Numbered from the stretch's first letter, positions 52,509 through 61,627 are shown. The stretch is 64,000 nucleotides of DNA from Rhizohabitans arisaemae (GCF_025996515.1 NZ_BLRH01000060.1:1718257-1782256), one strand, 5' to 3'. Made by a program: numbers and translations. The notes: generated by a model from the letters alone, not told the origin.

Positions 52509-52510
52509 CC
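52467..52510 (+). repeat. attL core (44-bp direct repeat)
   Basis: Identical over 44 bases to 62294-62337. It runs from the first C of the anticodon loop to two bases past the discriminator of tRNA-Lys; the bases outside differ (A versus T on the left, T versus A on the right). Confidence 0.95.
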
Positions 52511-52516
52511 TCATTG

Positions 52517-52562
52517 AACTGGGCAGACTCCCCGTCTTCATGATCGGGAAATCTGCCCAGTT
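52517..52562. terminator. Hairpin between tRNA-Lys and int
   Basis: 11-bp perfect arms (52517-52527 with 52552-52562) enclosing a 24-base loop that can pair further (CCCG/CGGG). It lies 25 bases past the int stop, on the element side of attL, and can stop int transcription and transcription out of the tRNA gene. Confidence 0.7.
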
Positions 52563-52586
52563 GCATTCTCCGTTGCAGTTCGCCTG

Positions 52587-53942
52587 TCAGCCGTCCAGCA
52601 GCGCTCGCCCCATCCGTGCCGCCGCCTCAACGGCAAGCGTCTCAGTGACATGGGTGTAGCGCTTGGTCGTGGTCAACTGGGAGTGCCCAAGGATTGCCTG
52701 AATCACCCGGATGTCCACCCCCAGCTCCAGGAGCAGCGTTGCAGCGGTATGCCGCGCGTCGTGTACCCGGGCATCCTTCTCCACCTCGGCCAGTTCGAGA
52801 ATCGTCTTCCACTCGTCCCAATCGTCGCCGGGATCGATGGGGTTGCCGTACGCGGTGCACCAGACCAGATCCCAGTCATTCCACTTCTCCCCAGCCGCCT
52901 CACGTTCGAGCCGCTGTGCTTCCTTGTGGAGTTTCAGGAGCCCCACCAAGGGTGGTGGTAGGGCGATGGTGCGTCTTGCCTTCCCCTTCGGCCTGACGAA
53001 CGTCCACCCTCCGACACGACCCGGACATGCCTTCGCGTGCTTGGCGCAGTCAGACGGGCAGATGACCGGACACTTTCCCTGGTGTTGGGTGCAGTTCTTG
53101 CGGCATGCGACGAGGCAGTGATGCCGCCGACCGGATGTGCGCTTGGCTTTGGGGCATTCCTTCGGGCAGGGGTAGCGGTGCAGCCGAGCCCCGCAGGCGT
53201 GGGGGTCTGCGCAGCCGTGCCGGTACCGGAGACGCTTCAGTTGCCAGAAGACCCGGACCGTTCCCTTGACCAGGTCCACGTACTTCCACCGCAGCCCGAG
53301 CGACTCGGCTTGCCGGAGCCCCAGGGCGAGCGCCACGGACCAACGCGTGCCGTTCCGGCGTTCCTTGACCAGATCGAGGATGTCTTGGGCTTCATCCCGC
53401 GATAGCGGCTCAATCTCCGACTCTTCACCGGGGGGAGCGTCGATCATCCCGCAGACGTTGCGCGCGATCAGCTCACGCCGTACAGCGATCTTGAGAGCGC
53501 GTGACAGGATCCGATGGATTTGCAAGATCGTATTCAGGGCAAGGCCCTCTTTGGCCAAACCGGCGTAGAAGGGGTCCAGATGTTCGGGTCGAAGCCGATC
53601 GAGCCGATGAGCCCCAAGCCGTGGGATGATCCACCGCTCGACCTTGGGCCGGTAGGTGCTGTCAAGCGTCAGCTGACTCACACGTAGTGGCGCGATCTCA
53701 TCCAGGTACGTTCGCATCCACTCCCGGACGGTCGGCACCTTGCCCGGCTTGGTGGTCTTCCCCGAATCCCGCTCCTTCTCCAGCTCTCGAACCTTCGCGG
53801 TGACTTCGGTTTCTGTCTTGCCCTCACGATGCCGACGATCAGGTGTGCCGTCGTCCTTGAGCCCCATCGTGACCCAGCCGTGCCACTTACCGTCACTGCC
53901 GAGGTAGATCGAGGATCGATTATTGGGCTTCCTGCCTGCCAT
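52587..53942 (-). CDS. int: Tyrosine site-specific integrase with Cys-rich insertion
   Basis: A 451-residue tyrosine recombinase. Order: AP2-like arm-binding region (1-60), core-binding SAM-like domain (70-165), catalytic domain from about 180. Catalytic residues: Arg210 (ALGLRQAE), His394 and Arg397 (VHDARH), His420 (LGH), Tyr429 (KRYTH). Residues 244-306 form an insertion with 11 cysteines between the first Arg and the HxxR box, likely a metal-binding module seen in some actinobacterial integrases. It ends 76 bases from attL, the usual place. Its ATG overlaps the xis stop (TGATG). Confidence 0.95.
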   Translation of the reverse strand: MAGRKPNNRSSIYLGSDGKWHGWVTMGLKDDGTPDRRHREGKTETEVTAKVRELEKERDSGKTTKPGKVPTVREWMRTYLDEIAPLRVSQLTLDSTYRPKVERWIIPRLGAHRLDRLRPEHLDPFYAGLAKEGLALNTILQIHRILSRALKIAVRRELIARNVCGMIDAPPGEESEIEPLSRDEAQDILDLVKERRNGTRWSVALALGLRQAESLGLRWKYVDLVKGTVRVFWQLKRLRYRHGCADPHACGARLHRYPCPKECPKAKRTSGRRHHCLVACRKNCTQHQGKCPVICPSDCAKHAKACPGRVGGWTFVRPKGKARRTIALPPPLVGLLKLHKEAQRLEREAAGEKWNDWDLVWCTAYGNPIDPGDDWDEWKTILELAEVEKDARVHDARHTAATLLLELGVDIRVIQAILGHSQLTTTKRYTHVTETLAVEAAARMGRALLDG

Positions 53943-54142
53943 CAGGCCGCCTCATCCCGGATCAGTCCCGCCTTGGTCTCCAGGGCACGGGCGAACTCGC
54001 GCAGCGCCCACCCCGGAACGAGACGGTAGCCGTCTTCCTTGACCGACTTGAGTTCGCCGGTCTTGATCAACCGGAAGACCGCCGTACGGCTGACACCGAG
54101 CATGAGCGCGGCATCCTTGGGCCGGTAGAACAGTTGCTCCAT
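53942..54142 (-). CDS. xis: Excisionase (Xis)-like HTH protein
   Basis: A 66-residue DNA-binding protein with the MerR-like winged helix of excisionases: [29 protein letters not shown], then VPGWALREF. Together with the integrase it should direct excision at attL and attR. Its ATG lies one base after the replication initiator stop, and its own stop overlaps the int start, so rep-xis-int is one translationally linked block, as in pSAM2-type elements. Confidence 0.88.
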   Translation of the reverse strand: MEQLFYRPKDAALMLGVSRTAVFRLIKTGELKSVKEDGYRLVPGWALREFARALETKAGLIRDEAA

Positions 54143-54143
54143 G

Positions 54144-55778
54144 TCAGGCCGCCTCTCGTGTTGCCGGGATGTCGGTTGGTGGTTGACCGTCCTGTACGGC
54201 CTGGAGTTGAGCGCGCCATCGTTGCCGATCAGCGATCGCGCGCAGCAGCCGAGCAGCCAACGGGGAGGCTTTCGGGCTTCCCGGGTCGATCGGCCGCCAC
54301 AGGTACCGGTCCGGGTCGTGGTCCGAGTCGACGGCAACGCCGAGTTGTTCCAGCACCCAGGCGCGACGGTCCGCCCGATGCTCTGCCAGGGTCTTGCCGG
54401 ACCATTTGCGGGACACCAGCACCCGCCGCCCCGCGTAGCCCAGGTGCGCGGGCTTGTGCGCCTTACCGCGGCACCGGCCCGGAGCCATGCCCGGCTTGGC
54501 ATCTTTGGGCTGCACCCCGTAGCGCAGCCAGTTGGGGCACGAGGGCGAGCACGGCTCATACCGCAGCACGTCCATGAGCCGTTCCACGTGCCGCCGTTGA
54601 GCGTCGGTGTCCGGTTCGTGGCAGTCGGCCACCGACTTGGTCAGGTACTTGGACAGGTAGGAGAGACACCGGCCCGCATCCGGCGATCCGGCAAGCACCC
54701 CTTTGACGTCGACCTGCGGCCCGAGCCTGACGACGTGGAACGGTACGGCGTCCGGGTCGTCGTCGAGGTCGTCAAGGGCCTCATCCCAGGTGGGCAGGAC
54801 CTCACCGGTGTCGGGGTCGAGGTAGCCGGCGCCTTCCGCCCAGACCGGCAGGTGATCCCCCGCGAAGCGGACCACGTCGGCAGAGGGCCACCAGACTTGG
54901 TGGTAGGTCGCCGCGGCCACCGCCTTCACGTCGGCCCGGGGCATGGTCCCCCGCATCGCGAGATGCAGGTGAGGAGCCAGCCGCCGTTGCGGCTCCACCG
55001 CGGCGAAGTATTGGACGTCGAAACCGGCGACCCGACGCAGGTTCTGCACGAACCGGTCCACGACCCGGGGGAAGTGGATCGCGTCCCTCGCAGCCCGCCG
55101 GTAGTCGTAGGTGTCCTGGTTGACCGGTGTCCCGTCGGCCTTCACCTTGCCGTAGGTGTCGCAGGTGAGGGTGACGAACAGGCTTGGCCGGTAGCCCCGC
55201 CCGTCCGCACCGGTGTAGGTCCGGCCGACCGTGCGGGGTTCGACCCGCCGCCGAGGCAGGTCGGGGGCATCCTGGCGACGCCTGGTCGACCGGGCCCGCC
55301 GAGCCGGAGTCTCCAGGGCGAGCCGTCCCCGTACCCCAGCGGCGTTGAGGTCGCCGTCCAGCAGCTCGACGACCTCTTGATAGGTCGCCGTGTCGCCGCC
55401 GTCCTGGTGTGCACGATCGAGGAGCCGTTGCGCGTCGGCTCGCTCTGTCGCGAGGAACATTTGATGGTCGTTGGGGACGTCGCGGTCCGCGACCGGTTCG
55501 ACGGCCAGGTGCCAGCCTTCCCGGCACTGTGCCCGCCTCAGGGTCGCGGCCTGTCTGGCGCAGGGTTCGCAGACGCTTGCCAGCCGTGCGCCGCAGGGGA
55601 TCAGCACCCGTTCGGTACGGCCGCCGTGAAGGTCGAGGCGTTCGAACTCCAGTGGACGGGTGCACACCCCGTTCTGTTTGGCGGCTTCCACGACGACGTC
55701 CAGGGCCACCGGCATCGCGGCCCGCACCGCACGGGGGACCCGCCGAATCTGCGCCGATGTCGGCTCGGTCGCGGTCAT
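54144..55778 (-). CDS. RepSA-like rolling-circle replication initiator (HUH)
   Basis: A 544-residue initiator. The N-terminal half has zinc-ligand-like cysteines (residues about 39-85). The HUH nuclease motifs are FVTLTCDTYG (about 201-210), His270-x-His272 in APHLHLA, and the catalytic tyrosine region SYLSKYLTKS (Tyr374/Tyr378). Such proteins nick the double-strand origin of AICEs and allow the excised circle to replicate; the origin itself is not identified. The start overlaps the stop of the translocase gene (TGATG). Confidence 0.9.
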   Translation of the reverse strand: MTATEPTSAQIRRVPRAVRAAMPVALDVVVEAAKQNGVCTRPLEFERLDLHGGRTERVLIPCGARLASVCEPCARQAATLRRAQCREGWHLAVEPVADRDVPNDHQMFLATERADAQRLLDRAHQDGGDTATYQEVVELLDGDLNAAGVRGRLALETPARRARSTRRRQDAPDLPRRRVEPRTVGRTYTGADGRGYRPSLFVTLTCDTYGKVKADGTPVNQDTYDYRRAARDAIHFPRVVDRFVQNLRRVAGFDVQYFAAVEPQRRLAPHLHLAMRGTMPRADVKAVAAATYHQVWWPSADVVRFAGDHLPVWAEGAGYLDPDTGEVLPTWDEALDDLDDDPDAVPFHVVRLGPQVDVKGVLAGSPDAGRCLSYLSKYLTKSVADCHEPDTDAQRRHVERLMDVLRYEPCSPSCPNWLRYGVQPKDAKPGMAPGRCRGKAHKPAHLGYAGRRVLVSRKWSGKTLAEHRADRRAWVLEQLGVAVDSDHDPDRYLWRPIDPGSPKASPLAARLLRAIADRQRWRAQLQAVQDGQPPTDIPATREAA

Positions 55779-57199
55779 CAGGCCGTCTCACCCGGAATCC
55801 CGTACTCGGCCTCCATCTGCCGGATGTCGGCATCGGTGACGTAGGCCGCGCGTGCCCGCACCGGTTCGGGATCGGTTTCCAGCCGCAGGTACCCGACACC
55901 GGCCCCGATCTGCGGCCGAGGGGAAATCTGGTCGGCCAGCGCGCCACGGTCCCGCGCCCCGTCACCGAGCACCATGTCGACCTGTTCCGACTCGTCCAGC
56001 CGGAGCGCGATCTTGTCGGGGAACAGATTCCTAATGCTGATCACATCCTTGCGCGGGTCCTGAAGAGCCGCCATGACCCCGACCCCGACCGCCCGACCCT
56101 GTGTGGTCAGCGTCGCGAGCGTCGCGTTCACCCGCGCTTTGAGACCCTTGTCCTGCTGGTAGGCGGTCAGGAACGCGACCTCATCGACGATCACCAGCAG
56201 GAACGGCGACTCGGGTGTGGGGGTGTGGTCGCGCACCTTGCCGGCCATCCGTTCCGCCCGCGCCTGCATCACCTCCACCGCGTTTTCGAGCAGCTCCGCG
56301 CAGTCCTCAGGGGAGGAGGCGTAGCGGTGGAACAGGCGCCGCCCGTAGGACAGCTCCATCAGCTTGGGGTCGAGCGCCCACACCTGCACAAGGTCGTCCC
56401 GGATCGCGGGAAGCATCCCCCGGATGGTTGACCACAGCCACGACCCCTTGCCCGCGCCCGTGGCGCCGACGATCAGGACGTGGGTTCCGTGGACCTTCAG
56501 TTTCAGCGTCTGCCCGTCGTCGCACCGCCCGACCGCAACGGCCTTGAGGTTCACCTGTTCGGGGATCGGGAGCGCAGGGACGACCGAGGCCAGAAGATCG
56601 GTGTGCGGCAGGGTCAGCACCGCCGTACCCGGCTTGACCGAACGCACCCGGCAGTATTTGGCGCTGAAGCCGTGCGCCAGGTGCTCGGAGCGTTCGGCCC
56701 AGGCCGACAGGGGTTGGCCGTGGAGCATCTTGACCATCACCACGTCGGCCACCGGGGTACAGCGGACCTTGACCAGGGTCGGGAGGTATTCGCGTCCGCC
56801 GATACGGGCGGCCAGTCCGGACACGACCATGACGGGTTGCCAGTGACGGCGGTAGACCCACAGCCACCGCCAGAACCCCAGCAGGCGCCAGCCGATCCAC
56901 CGATCGAACCGGCCACGGTCCAGGCGCCGCCACACCAGGAGCCCGGCAACCACCGCGACCACCAGGAGCAGGGAGGCCAGCCAGCCGGTGTACCAGACCA
57001 GCACGGCCAGGGCGACGGCCAGCCCCCACACGATCGGGTGAGCCAGCATCGAGCCGACCAGACCCGAGCAGGCCCGCCACACCAGGGACAGCACGGTCAG
57101 CCAGCGGGGGGTCTTGACCACGGTCGGCTGAAACACCACCGATGTCGGCGTGGTCGACACCAGATCCTTGGTGTAGTCCCCGGGAAGTTTGCGCAGCAT
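55778..57199 (-). CDS. FtsK/TraB-family DNA translocase (conjugation protein)
   Basis: A 473-residue protein: two or three N-terminal membrane helices between about residues 36 and 90, then an FtsK-type motor domain with Walker A GATGAGKG at 245-252, Walker B LLVIVDE at 334-340, and the arginine-finger-containing tail. It is the TraSA/TraB-like protein thought to transfer double-stranded DNA between mycelia, the single essential transfer protein of AICEs. The winged-helix gamma domain of TraB is short or absent at the C-terminus. First gene after a hairpin at 57251-57284. Confidence 0.9.
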   Translation of the reverse strand: MLRKLPGDYTKDLVSTTPTSVVFQPTVVKTPRWLTVLSLVWRACSGLVGSMLAHPIVWGLAVALAVLVWYTGWLASLLLVVAVVAGLLVWRRLDRGRFDRWIGWRLLGFWRWLWVYRRHWQPVMVVSGLAARIGGREYLPTLVKVRCTPVADVVMVKMLHGQPLSAWAERSEHLAHGFSAKYCRVRSVKPGTAVLTLPHTDLLASVVPALPIPEQVNLKAVAVGRCDDGQTLKLKVHGTHVLIVGATGAGKGSWLWSTIRGMLPAIRDDLVQVWALDPKLMELSYGRRLFHRYASSPEDCAELLENAVEVMQARAERMAGKVRDHTPTPESPFLLVIVDEVAFLTAYQQDKGLKARVNATLATLTTQGRAVGVGVMAALQDPRKDVISIRNLFPDKIALRLDESEQVDMVLGDGARDRGALADQISPRPQIGAGVGYLRLETDPEPVRARAAYVTDADIRQMEAEYGIPGETA

Positions 57200-57250
57200 A
57201 AACTGAACACCTCTTTCAAAGATCGGGATGTCTTGGGAGAGAAGTGATCG

Positions 57251-57284
57251 GGGGCCGCGGGAAGTTGGCGCTTCCAGCGGCCCC
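57251..57284 (-). terminator. Hairpin between small gene and translocase gene
   Basis: Arms 57251-57258 and 57277-57284 (8 bp), then a 2-base internal loop, 4 bp (57261-57264 with 57271-57274) and a 6-base loop. It may attenuate the operon or regulate translocase expression. Confidence 0.55.
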
Positions 57285-57292
57285 GCCCGAGG

Positions 57293-57613
57293 TCAGGCCG
57301 CGTCCGGCTCCAGCGCGGTCAGCGCGTCCGTCTGCTGTGCGGCGTGGAGCCGTTCGCAGTCGGCCAGGTAACGGGCAGCCGCGTTGAAGATCTTCCGCGC
57401 CAGGGCCACGTCCTGTTCGGTGACTGGCTGCCCGCATCCCGTCGTGGTGATCGACACCAGGGCTTCCTCGCTGGACAGGTCCAGGCACGGCCGCCGGTTG
57501 CCGACCACGAAGGCGTGGACGTCCAGCTTGGCCGTGTGAAAGCTCACGTCCAGGCGCGTACGGCCGTTCCCGATCGTTGCCGTCACATAGGTGTAGGGGT
57601 CGTGGCCGCTCAC
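57293..57613 (-). CDS. Small AICE-type hypothetical protein
   Basis: A 106-residue soluble protein with a beta-rich first half (YVTATIGNGRTRLDVSFHTAKLDVHAFV) and a helical second half. The GTG start has AAGGAGG about seven bases upstream, one of the best ribosome sites in the element. I know no function; genes of this size commonly precede the translocase gene in AICEs. Its start overlaps the stop in the other frame of the broken gene upstream. Confidence 0.65.
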   Translation of the reverse strand: MSGHDPYTYVTATIGNGRTRLDVSFHTAKLDVHAFVVGNRRPCLDLSSEEALVSITTTGCGQPVTEQDVALARKIFNAAARYLADCERLHAAQQTDALTALEPDAA

Positions 57614-57812
57614 GCCGCCGCCTCCTTGGAAACCGGCCGATCAGCGGGTGTGGCCGGGCGGCCTCCATGTCGTAGCGGACGTCCGAGCCGTGCAGCATCT
57701 CGGCGATGCCGCGCAGCAGGTGGTCTTCTCCGAGCAGGTGGCCGAACAGCTCCCGCAGGGCGGTGACCTCGGGGCCGGGCGCCATCAGGGCTGACTGCGC
57801 CTGAGTGTGCAT
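57610..57812 (-). pseudogene. Small AICE gene with probable frameshift
   Basis: From the ATG at 57812 (GAGGG five bases upstream) the frame is strongly coding for about 50 codons (EVTALRELFGHLLGEDHLL, then IAEMLHGSDVRYDM). It then runs on without stop through the whole next gene to 57216. A one-base shift near 57640-57665 would instead end it at a TGA overlapping the next GTG start, the standard coupling in this operon. So a single indel, either real or a sequencing error, is likely. Family unknown; helical, about 65 residues if repaired. Confidence 0.5.
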
Positions 57813-58587
57813 GAGCACCCTCGCGCCGACTGGATGCCGTTCGGCAGGGCTGCGCCGTGCACTGACGGCGTGGTTCGGCGCACCGGCGGGCGATGGACAG
57901 GAGGGATGAATCGGTTCGACATCCAGCACCAGATAATGTCACTCTGCTCGGGGCTGACGTAATTGAGCGGTGCCGTGCAAGGGCCGACCACGCCGACTGG
58001 TTCGGGAAACGATCGTTCCTTACGCGGGAAGCGATCTTCCGGCGGGCCCATTCCGGGCAGGCTGCACACTCTTGTGAACACCCCACCCAGGGCCGTTCAT
58101 GAGACGGCTGGACTGAAGTTTGACGGGATCCCGTCTGATCATCGCGATCGGGCGGGATCTTGTCGTTTCGGGGGTTTCCGAATCTGGTTCGTCCTGGTTT
58201 TAGGACCGCGGAGCAGGTGTCTGGGAAGGCCCGAGTGGTGTCAGGCCGCTGGTGGAGGTCCGAGTTCCCGTTGCTGTGCATGGCGACGCCGACTCTGGGC
58301 TGGGTGCTGCGACAAGGTGATCTGAATTGCGGGTTATGGGGGTGGTGGCCTGCTTCACCTGCTGCATTGATTTGACCCCTCGCTGTAGTGGCGATGGCAT
58401 CGCAAGGCCCCAAGATCGCAGGATCTCTAACGAAACCACAATCGGCAGTACTGCATCAAACCGTCATGCAGCGCTGCTCCCAGCCAGTACTCACCACCTC
58501 TCGGGCAGGCGTCCACGACGTCCGCTTGTAAGCCTTTGGTCGCTTCCTACCAAGTATGGGCGTAGATCGACGAAGGGAGCATGGCCG
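57813..58587. other. Gene-free central region of the element
   Basis: 775 bases between the divergent left-arm operon and the sigma factor gene; no ORF is convincing. It holds a perfect 14-bp palindrome GACGGGATCCCGTC at 58122-58135, then ATCGCGAT at 58141-58148, and a further GCGGGATC near 58153. These are candidates for operators of a regulator, or for part of the replication origin. Confidence 0.5.
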
Positions 58588-59139
58588 GTGCGTCGTAAAC
58601 AGGCGGAGTTCGCCACAGACTCTGTGGCGTTCGAGGCCTTCTACCGGCGGCACGTGGAAGGGATCACGCGATTCCTCGCCCGCCGGGTCGATGACCCCCA
58701 TATGGTCGCCGACCTGGTGGCGGATGTGTTTCTGGCGGTGATGGAGTCCGCTCATACTTACCGGCCGGGACGGGGCAGCGAGGTCGCCTGGCTGTACGGA
58801 GTAGCACGCAACACGCTCTCAGCTGAGCGGCGCAGGTCGTTGAGGGAGTCCCAGCTGACCGACCGCGTGAGCAGGCGACGGCCGCTGGACAGCGATGACA
58901 TCGCCCGGCTGGAGGAGCGCATCGACGCGGAGCAGCCTGCCCGGCGGGCCTTCCAGGCCATGGCCCGGCTGCCCGAGGGGGAACGCGCCGTGCTGGAGTT
59001 GGTCGTCCTCGATCAGCTGACGGTCACCGAAGCCGCGAACTCCCTCGGCATCCGGTCGGGGACCGCCATGGTACGGCTGCACCGCGCCCGCCGAACGCTC
59101 AAAGAACTGCCCTTCGTCATGGAAGGAACCGGTAAATGA
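58588..59139 (+). CDS. ECF-type sigma factor carried by the element
   Basis: A 183-residue sigma factor. Region 2: FEAFYRRHVEGITRFLARRV, DLVADVFLAVMES and EVAWLYGVARNTLSAERRR; region 4: LPEGERAVLELVVLDQLTVTEAANSLGIRSGTAMVRLHRAR. AAGGGAG about nine bases before GTG 58588 marks the start; the open frame upstream to 58327 has no sigma features. It overlaps the next gene by four bases. The same arrangement as the chromosomal pair at 29225-30996, so the element may redirect host transcription. Confidence 0.9.
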   Translation: MRRKQAEFATDSVAFEAFYRRHVEGITRFLARRVDDPHMVADLVADVFLAVMESAHTYRPGRGSEVAWLYGVARNTLSAERRRSLRESQLTDRVSRRRPLDSDDIARLEERIDAEQPARRAFQAMARLPEGERAVLELVVLDQLTVTEAANSLGIRSGTAMVRLHRARRTLKELPFVMEGTGK

Positions 59140-59750
59140 GTTTCGAGGAGCAGGTGCTGATGGATCTGAAAGTCGAATTCGCCGCGCGGGCCGAACGCCG
59201 CCGCCGTACTGTTCGCCGCGTGTTCGTGGGAGCGGCGGTGGCCGGGCTCGCCGCTGCGGCGGCCATCGTGGTACCACTGCTGACGGGCATGCAGAGCCCG
59301 GCGTACGCGGTGACCAAGGACACCGACGGCACGATCAGCGTGCAGATCAAGGAGTTCAAGGGCGCAGACAAGCTGGAGTTGGACCTCGCCAAGATGGGTG
59401 TCCCCGCCGACATCACGTATCTCAAGCCTGGAAAAGGCTGCCAGAAGGACCGGGGCCAGCTTGTTGGGGGCGAGTGGCCGACGACGCCCCAGGAGTGGAT
59501 GAACTCCGTCCACGAGAAGGTGGCCGAGGTGACCGACGAAAACAATGTCGCTATCCATCCCCAGTACATCAGCAACGGCCAGACCCTGCTCATGGAGATC
59601 TCCGAATCCGGCCCCGCCCCCGAGGGACCACGGGCCAGGTTGGTGTTCCGCCGCCTGCTGATCACCGGCAAAGTAATGCCCTGCACCGTCGTCGACGCGC
59701 ACTATCAGCTGCGCGGAGGTCCCGCGCCTTCGACGTCCGTGGGACGCTGA
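59136..59750 (+). CDS. Single-pass membrane protein, putative anti-sigma partner
   Basis: A 204-residue protein with a short Arg-rich cytoplasmic part (residues 1-28), one membrane helix (about 29-49; VFVGAAVAGLAAAAAIVVPLL), and an exported domain of about 150 residues with two cysteines. The ATG overlaps the sigma stop (ATGA). The exported part is much smaller than the 399-residue chromosomal counterpart and I see no clear alignment, but the gene order and topology match. No HxxxCxxC zinc motif. Anti-sigma function is inference from the coupling. Confidence 0.72.
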   Translation: MSFEEQVLMDLKVEFAARAERRRRTVRRVFVGAAVAGLAAAAAIVVPLLTGMQSPAYAVTKDTDGTISVQIKEFKGADKLELDLAKMGVPADITYLKPGKGCQKDRGQLVGGEWPTTPQEWMNSVHEKVAEVTDENNVAIHPQYISNGQTLLMEISESGPAPEGPRARLVFRRLLITGKVMPCTVVDAHYQLRGGPAPSTSVGR

Positions 59751-59802
59751 TCTCGGCTGAGCACGGCAGCCGCCGCGGGCTTACTTAGCGGCGGCGACAG
59801 TG

Positions 59803-59828
59803 GCCCGGCCTGCGAGAGCAGGCCGGGC
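59803..59828 (+). terminator. Terminator after the element-borne sigma operon
   Basis: A perfect 11-bp GC-rich inverted repeat (59803-59813 with 59818-59828) and a 4-base GAGA loop, about 50 bases after the stop. Confidence 0.87.
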
Positions 59829-59860
59829 GCGCTGTCCGTGGCCGTGTAAAAGTAGCCGCA

Positions 59861-59893
59861 GGTGGCCAGGTTGAGGTCACCACTGGTGGCCAG
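59861..59893. repeat. Possible IS21-type terminal repeat remnant
   Basis: GGTGGCCAG occurs at 59861-59869 and 59885-59893, 24 bases apart, preceded by GTGTAAAAGTAGCCGC. The pattern resembles the multiple end repeats of actinobacterial IS21-family elements. No istA/istB gene is present here, so it would be a solo end. Tentative. Confidence 0.35.
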
Positions 59894-60004
59894 TTTTCAG
59901 TCCCCACGCCTGTTCGCGCGCGTTCGCGTGTCGTGGGGAGGGGCGTGCCCCTGAACGGTGATCGTGACGGTGTCTAGCCCCCGTTTTCCGCGCATCGATG
60001 ATCG

Positions 60005-61627
60005 TCAGCGAAGCTGCCGAGGGTCGGTGTCGAGGAGGTCGAGCAAGCGGAGTTGGAGGGCTGTCGGTTGCGGGATGATCGGCGGGTCCTGGCCGTTGCC
60101 GGGAATGATCTTCATGGTGGCGAGTGCGTCGAGGATGAGCTTGCCGGTGGGGATGGCCGCTCGTTCGGCATACAGGCCCTCGACTCTGGTCTGGGCTTAT
60201 CCGGCTAGGGCGTGCCTGACCTGGCGTTCGATCAGGCAGAAGATGAGCAGGGCCAGGCAGATGACGGTGACCAGGGCGGCGATGCGCCGGTTGTTCTTGA
60301 GGTAGAGGGCCGCCACGGCCAGGGGGCCTTTGAAGGCGGAGTAGCGGCGTTCGACCGCTTCCTGTCCTTTGTAGAGGGTCAGGACGGCGGCGGCGTCGGC
60401 CTGGTCGGGGGGCAGGTTGGTGAGCAGGGCGTACCAGCCGTCGGTGGCGGTTTCGGCGTCCATCGCCTCCTGGTCGAAGCTCCAGGCCAGGGTGGATTTG
60501 CCGGTGCCGGGATCCACGCTGGTCTCGGTCTGGAGATAGGCGGCGACCCTGCGGGTCTTGCCGATGACCGCGATCCGGGCTTCGACCGCGGCGGGGGTCG
60601 GGTAGTGCCGCGAGCCCAGGCCGCATTCCAGCCGTTGCAGGTCGTCTGCGGCCTTGCCGAGTTTCAAGGCCCGGGCGGTGGCCGCGGCGCCGGCGCAGGC
60701 CGAGGAGTGCACGAACACCCTGCGTAAGCGCAGCACCGGGTCGCGTTTGCGCGGGCCGGCAAGCGTCATGGCGTCTTTAAGGACATGCCAGGTCCCGCGC
60801 TGGTCGGCGGGTTTGGCCCGGTCACGCTGAGCGGTGTGGTCGACCCTGGTCGCGCCGTCCAGGGACAGGCCGGCAAGTTCGCTCACCGCCACGTAGGTCT
60901 TGGACGCCGGGGCGATGAAGTCCACCCCGTCGCCGTCCATCGCGGCCAGATTGCCGTAGGAGATCAGTTTGGAATCCCCGATGATCAGCATGCGGCGCCG
61001 GTCTGCCAGTTCCTGCAGCGCCCTCATCACGGGGACGACCTGGCCGACCTCGCCCGCTCCGCCGTCGAAGGCCCGGTGGAAGACCGGGATCCCGCCATCT
61101 CCGCTGACCGCGATTCCGGCCTGGATCTGCTTCAGGTCGGGGCGGCGATCCTTGGGATGGCCGAACCTCACGGCCGGGAACCCGTCCTGGTTGTCGGGGT
61201 AGGCGCCGTGCATCGAGATCGAGGTCATGTCCCAGTGCAGCCGGGTCACATCGATCCCGAACTCCTGGATCGCGGTGAGGCCGATCGAACCGGTGATCCG
61301 GTCCAGGTGCGGGGCGATCGCGTCCGGCGCCCGTCCGATCCGGTCGTCGTTGAGCAGGTCGGCCTCCACCCCGAGCGTCTCGGCCACCGCCCATTCCCGC
61401 GCCCATTCCCGCACATGCACCAGCGGAGCCGGAGAGGTCAGCCGGTTGGCCACCAGCGTCTCGATCACCTGCCCGTGCGAGAGTCCGGCCAGGTCACGCA
61501 CTGGACAGGCATCATCGACCACATCACGGATCTTCAACCGGGAGCAGAAGCCGGCCACCACCGGCAACGCCCCCAGCAGTTTCTCGACCGATGGGACACC
61601 GAACTGCGCGGGTTGTCTCACACGCAA
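60005..61627 (-). pseudogene. IS1634-like transposase split by an in-frame stop
   Basis: DDE transposase of the IS4/IS1634 type: DUF4277-like N-terminus (LLGALPVVAGFCSRL), catalytic Asp133 (LHWDMTS), Asp218 (LIIGDSK) and Glu in GQEAVERRYSAFKGPL (about 426). The first frame ends at a TAA at 60197-60199 after 476 codons, but the same frame continues with coding quality for 63 more codons (LYAERAAIPTGKLILDAL, QPTALQLRLLDLLD) to a TGA at 60005. The family's usual C-terminus is exactly this, so one nonsense mutation truncates it. All catalytic residues precede the stop, so the 476-residue product may keep some activity. Terminal inverted repeats not identified. Confidence 0.8.

Noticed and set aside
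54141..55844. 567-codon plus-strand ORF in the element
   Set aside because: Mirror of the HUH initiator gene; the initiator shows catalytic motifs and operon coupling.
58327..58587. N-terminal extension of the element-borne sigma factor
   Set aside because: 87 upstream codons lack sigma features and a ribosome site fits GTG 58588.
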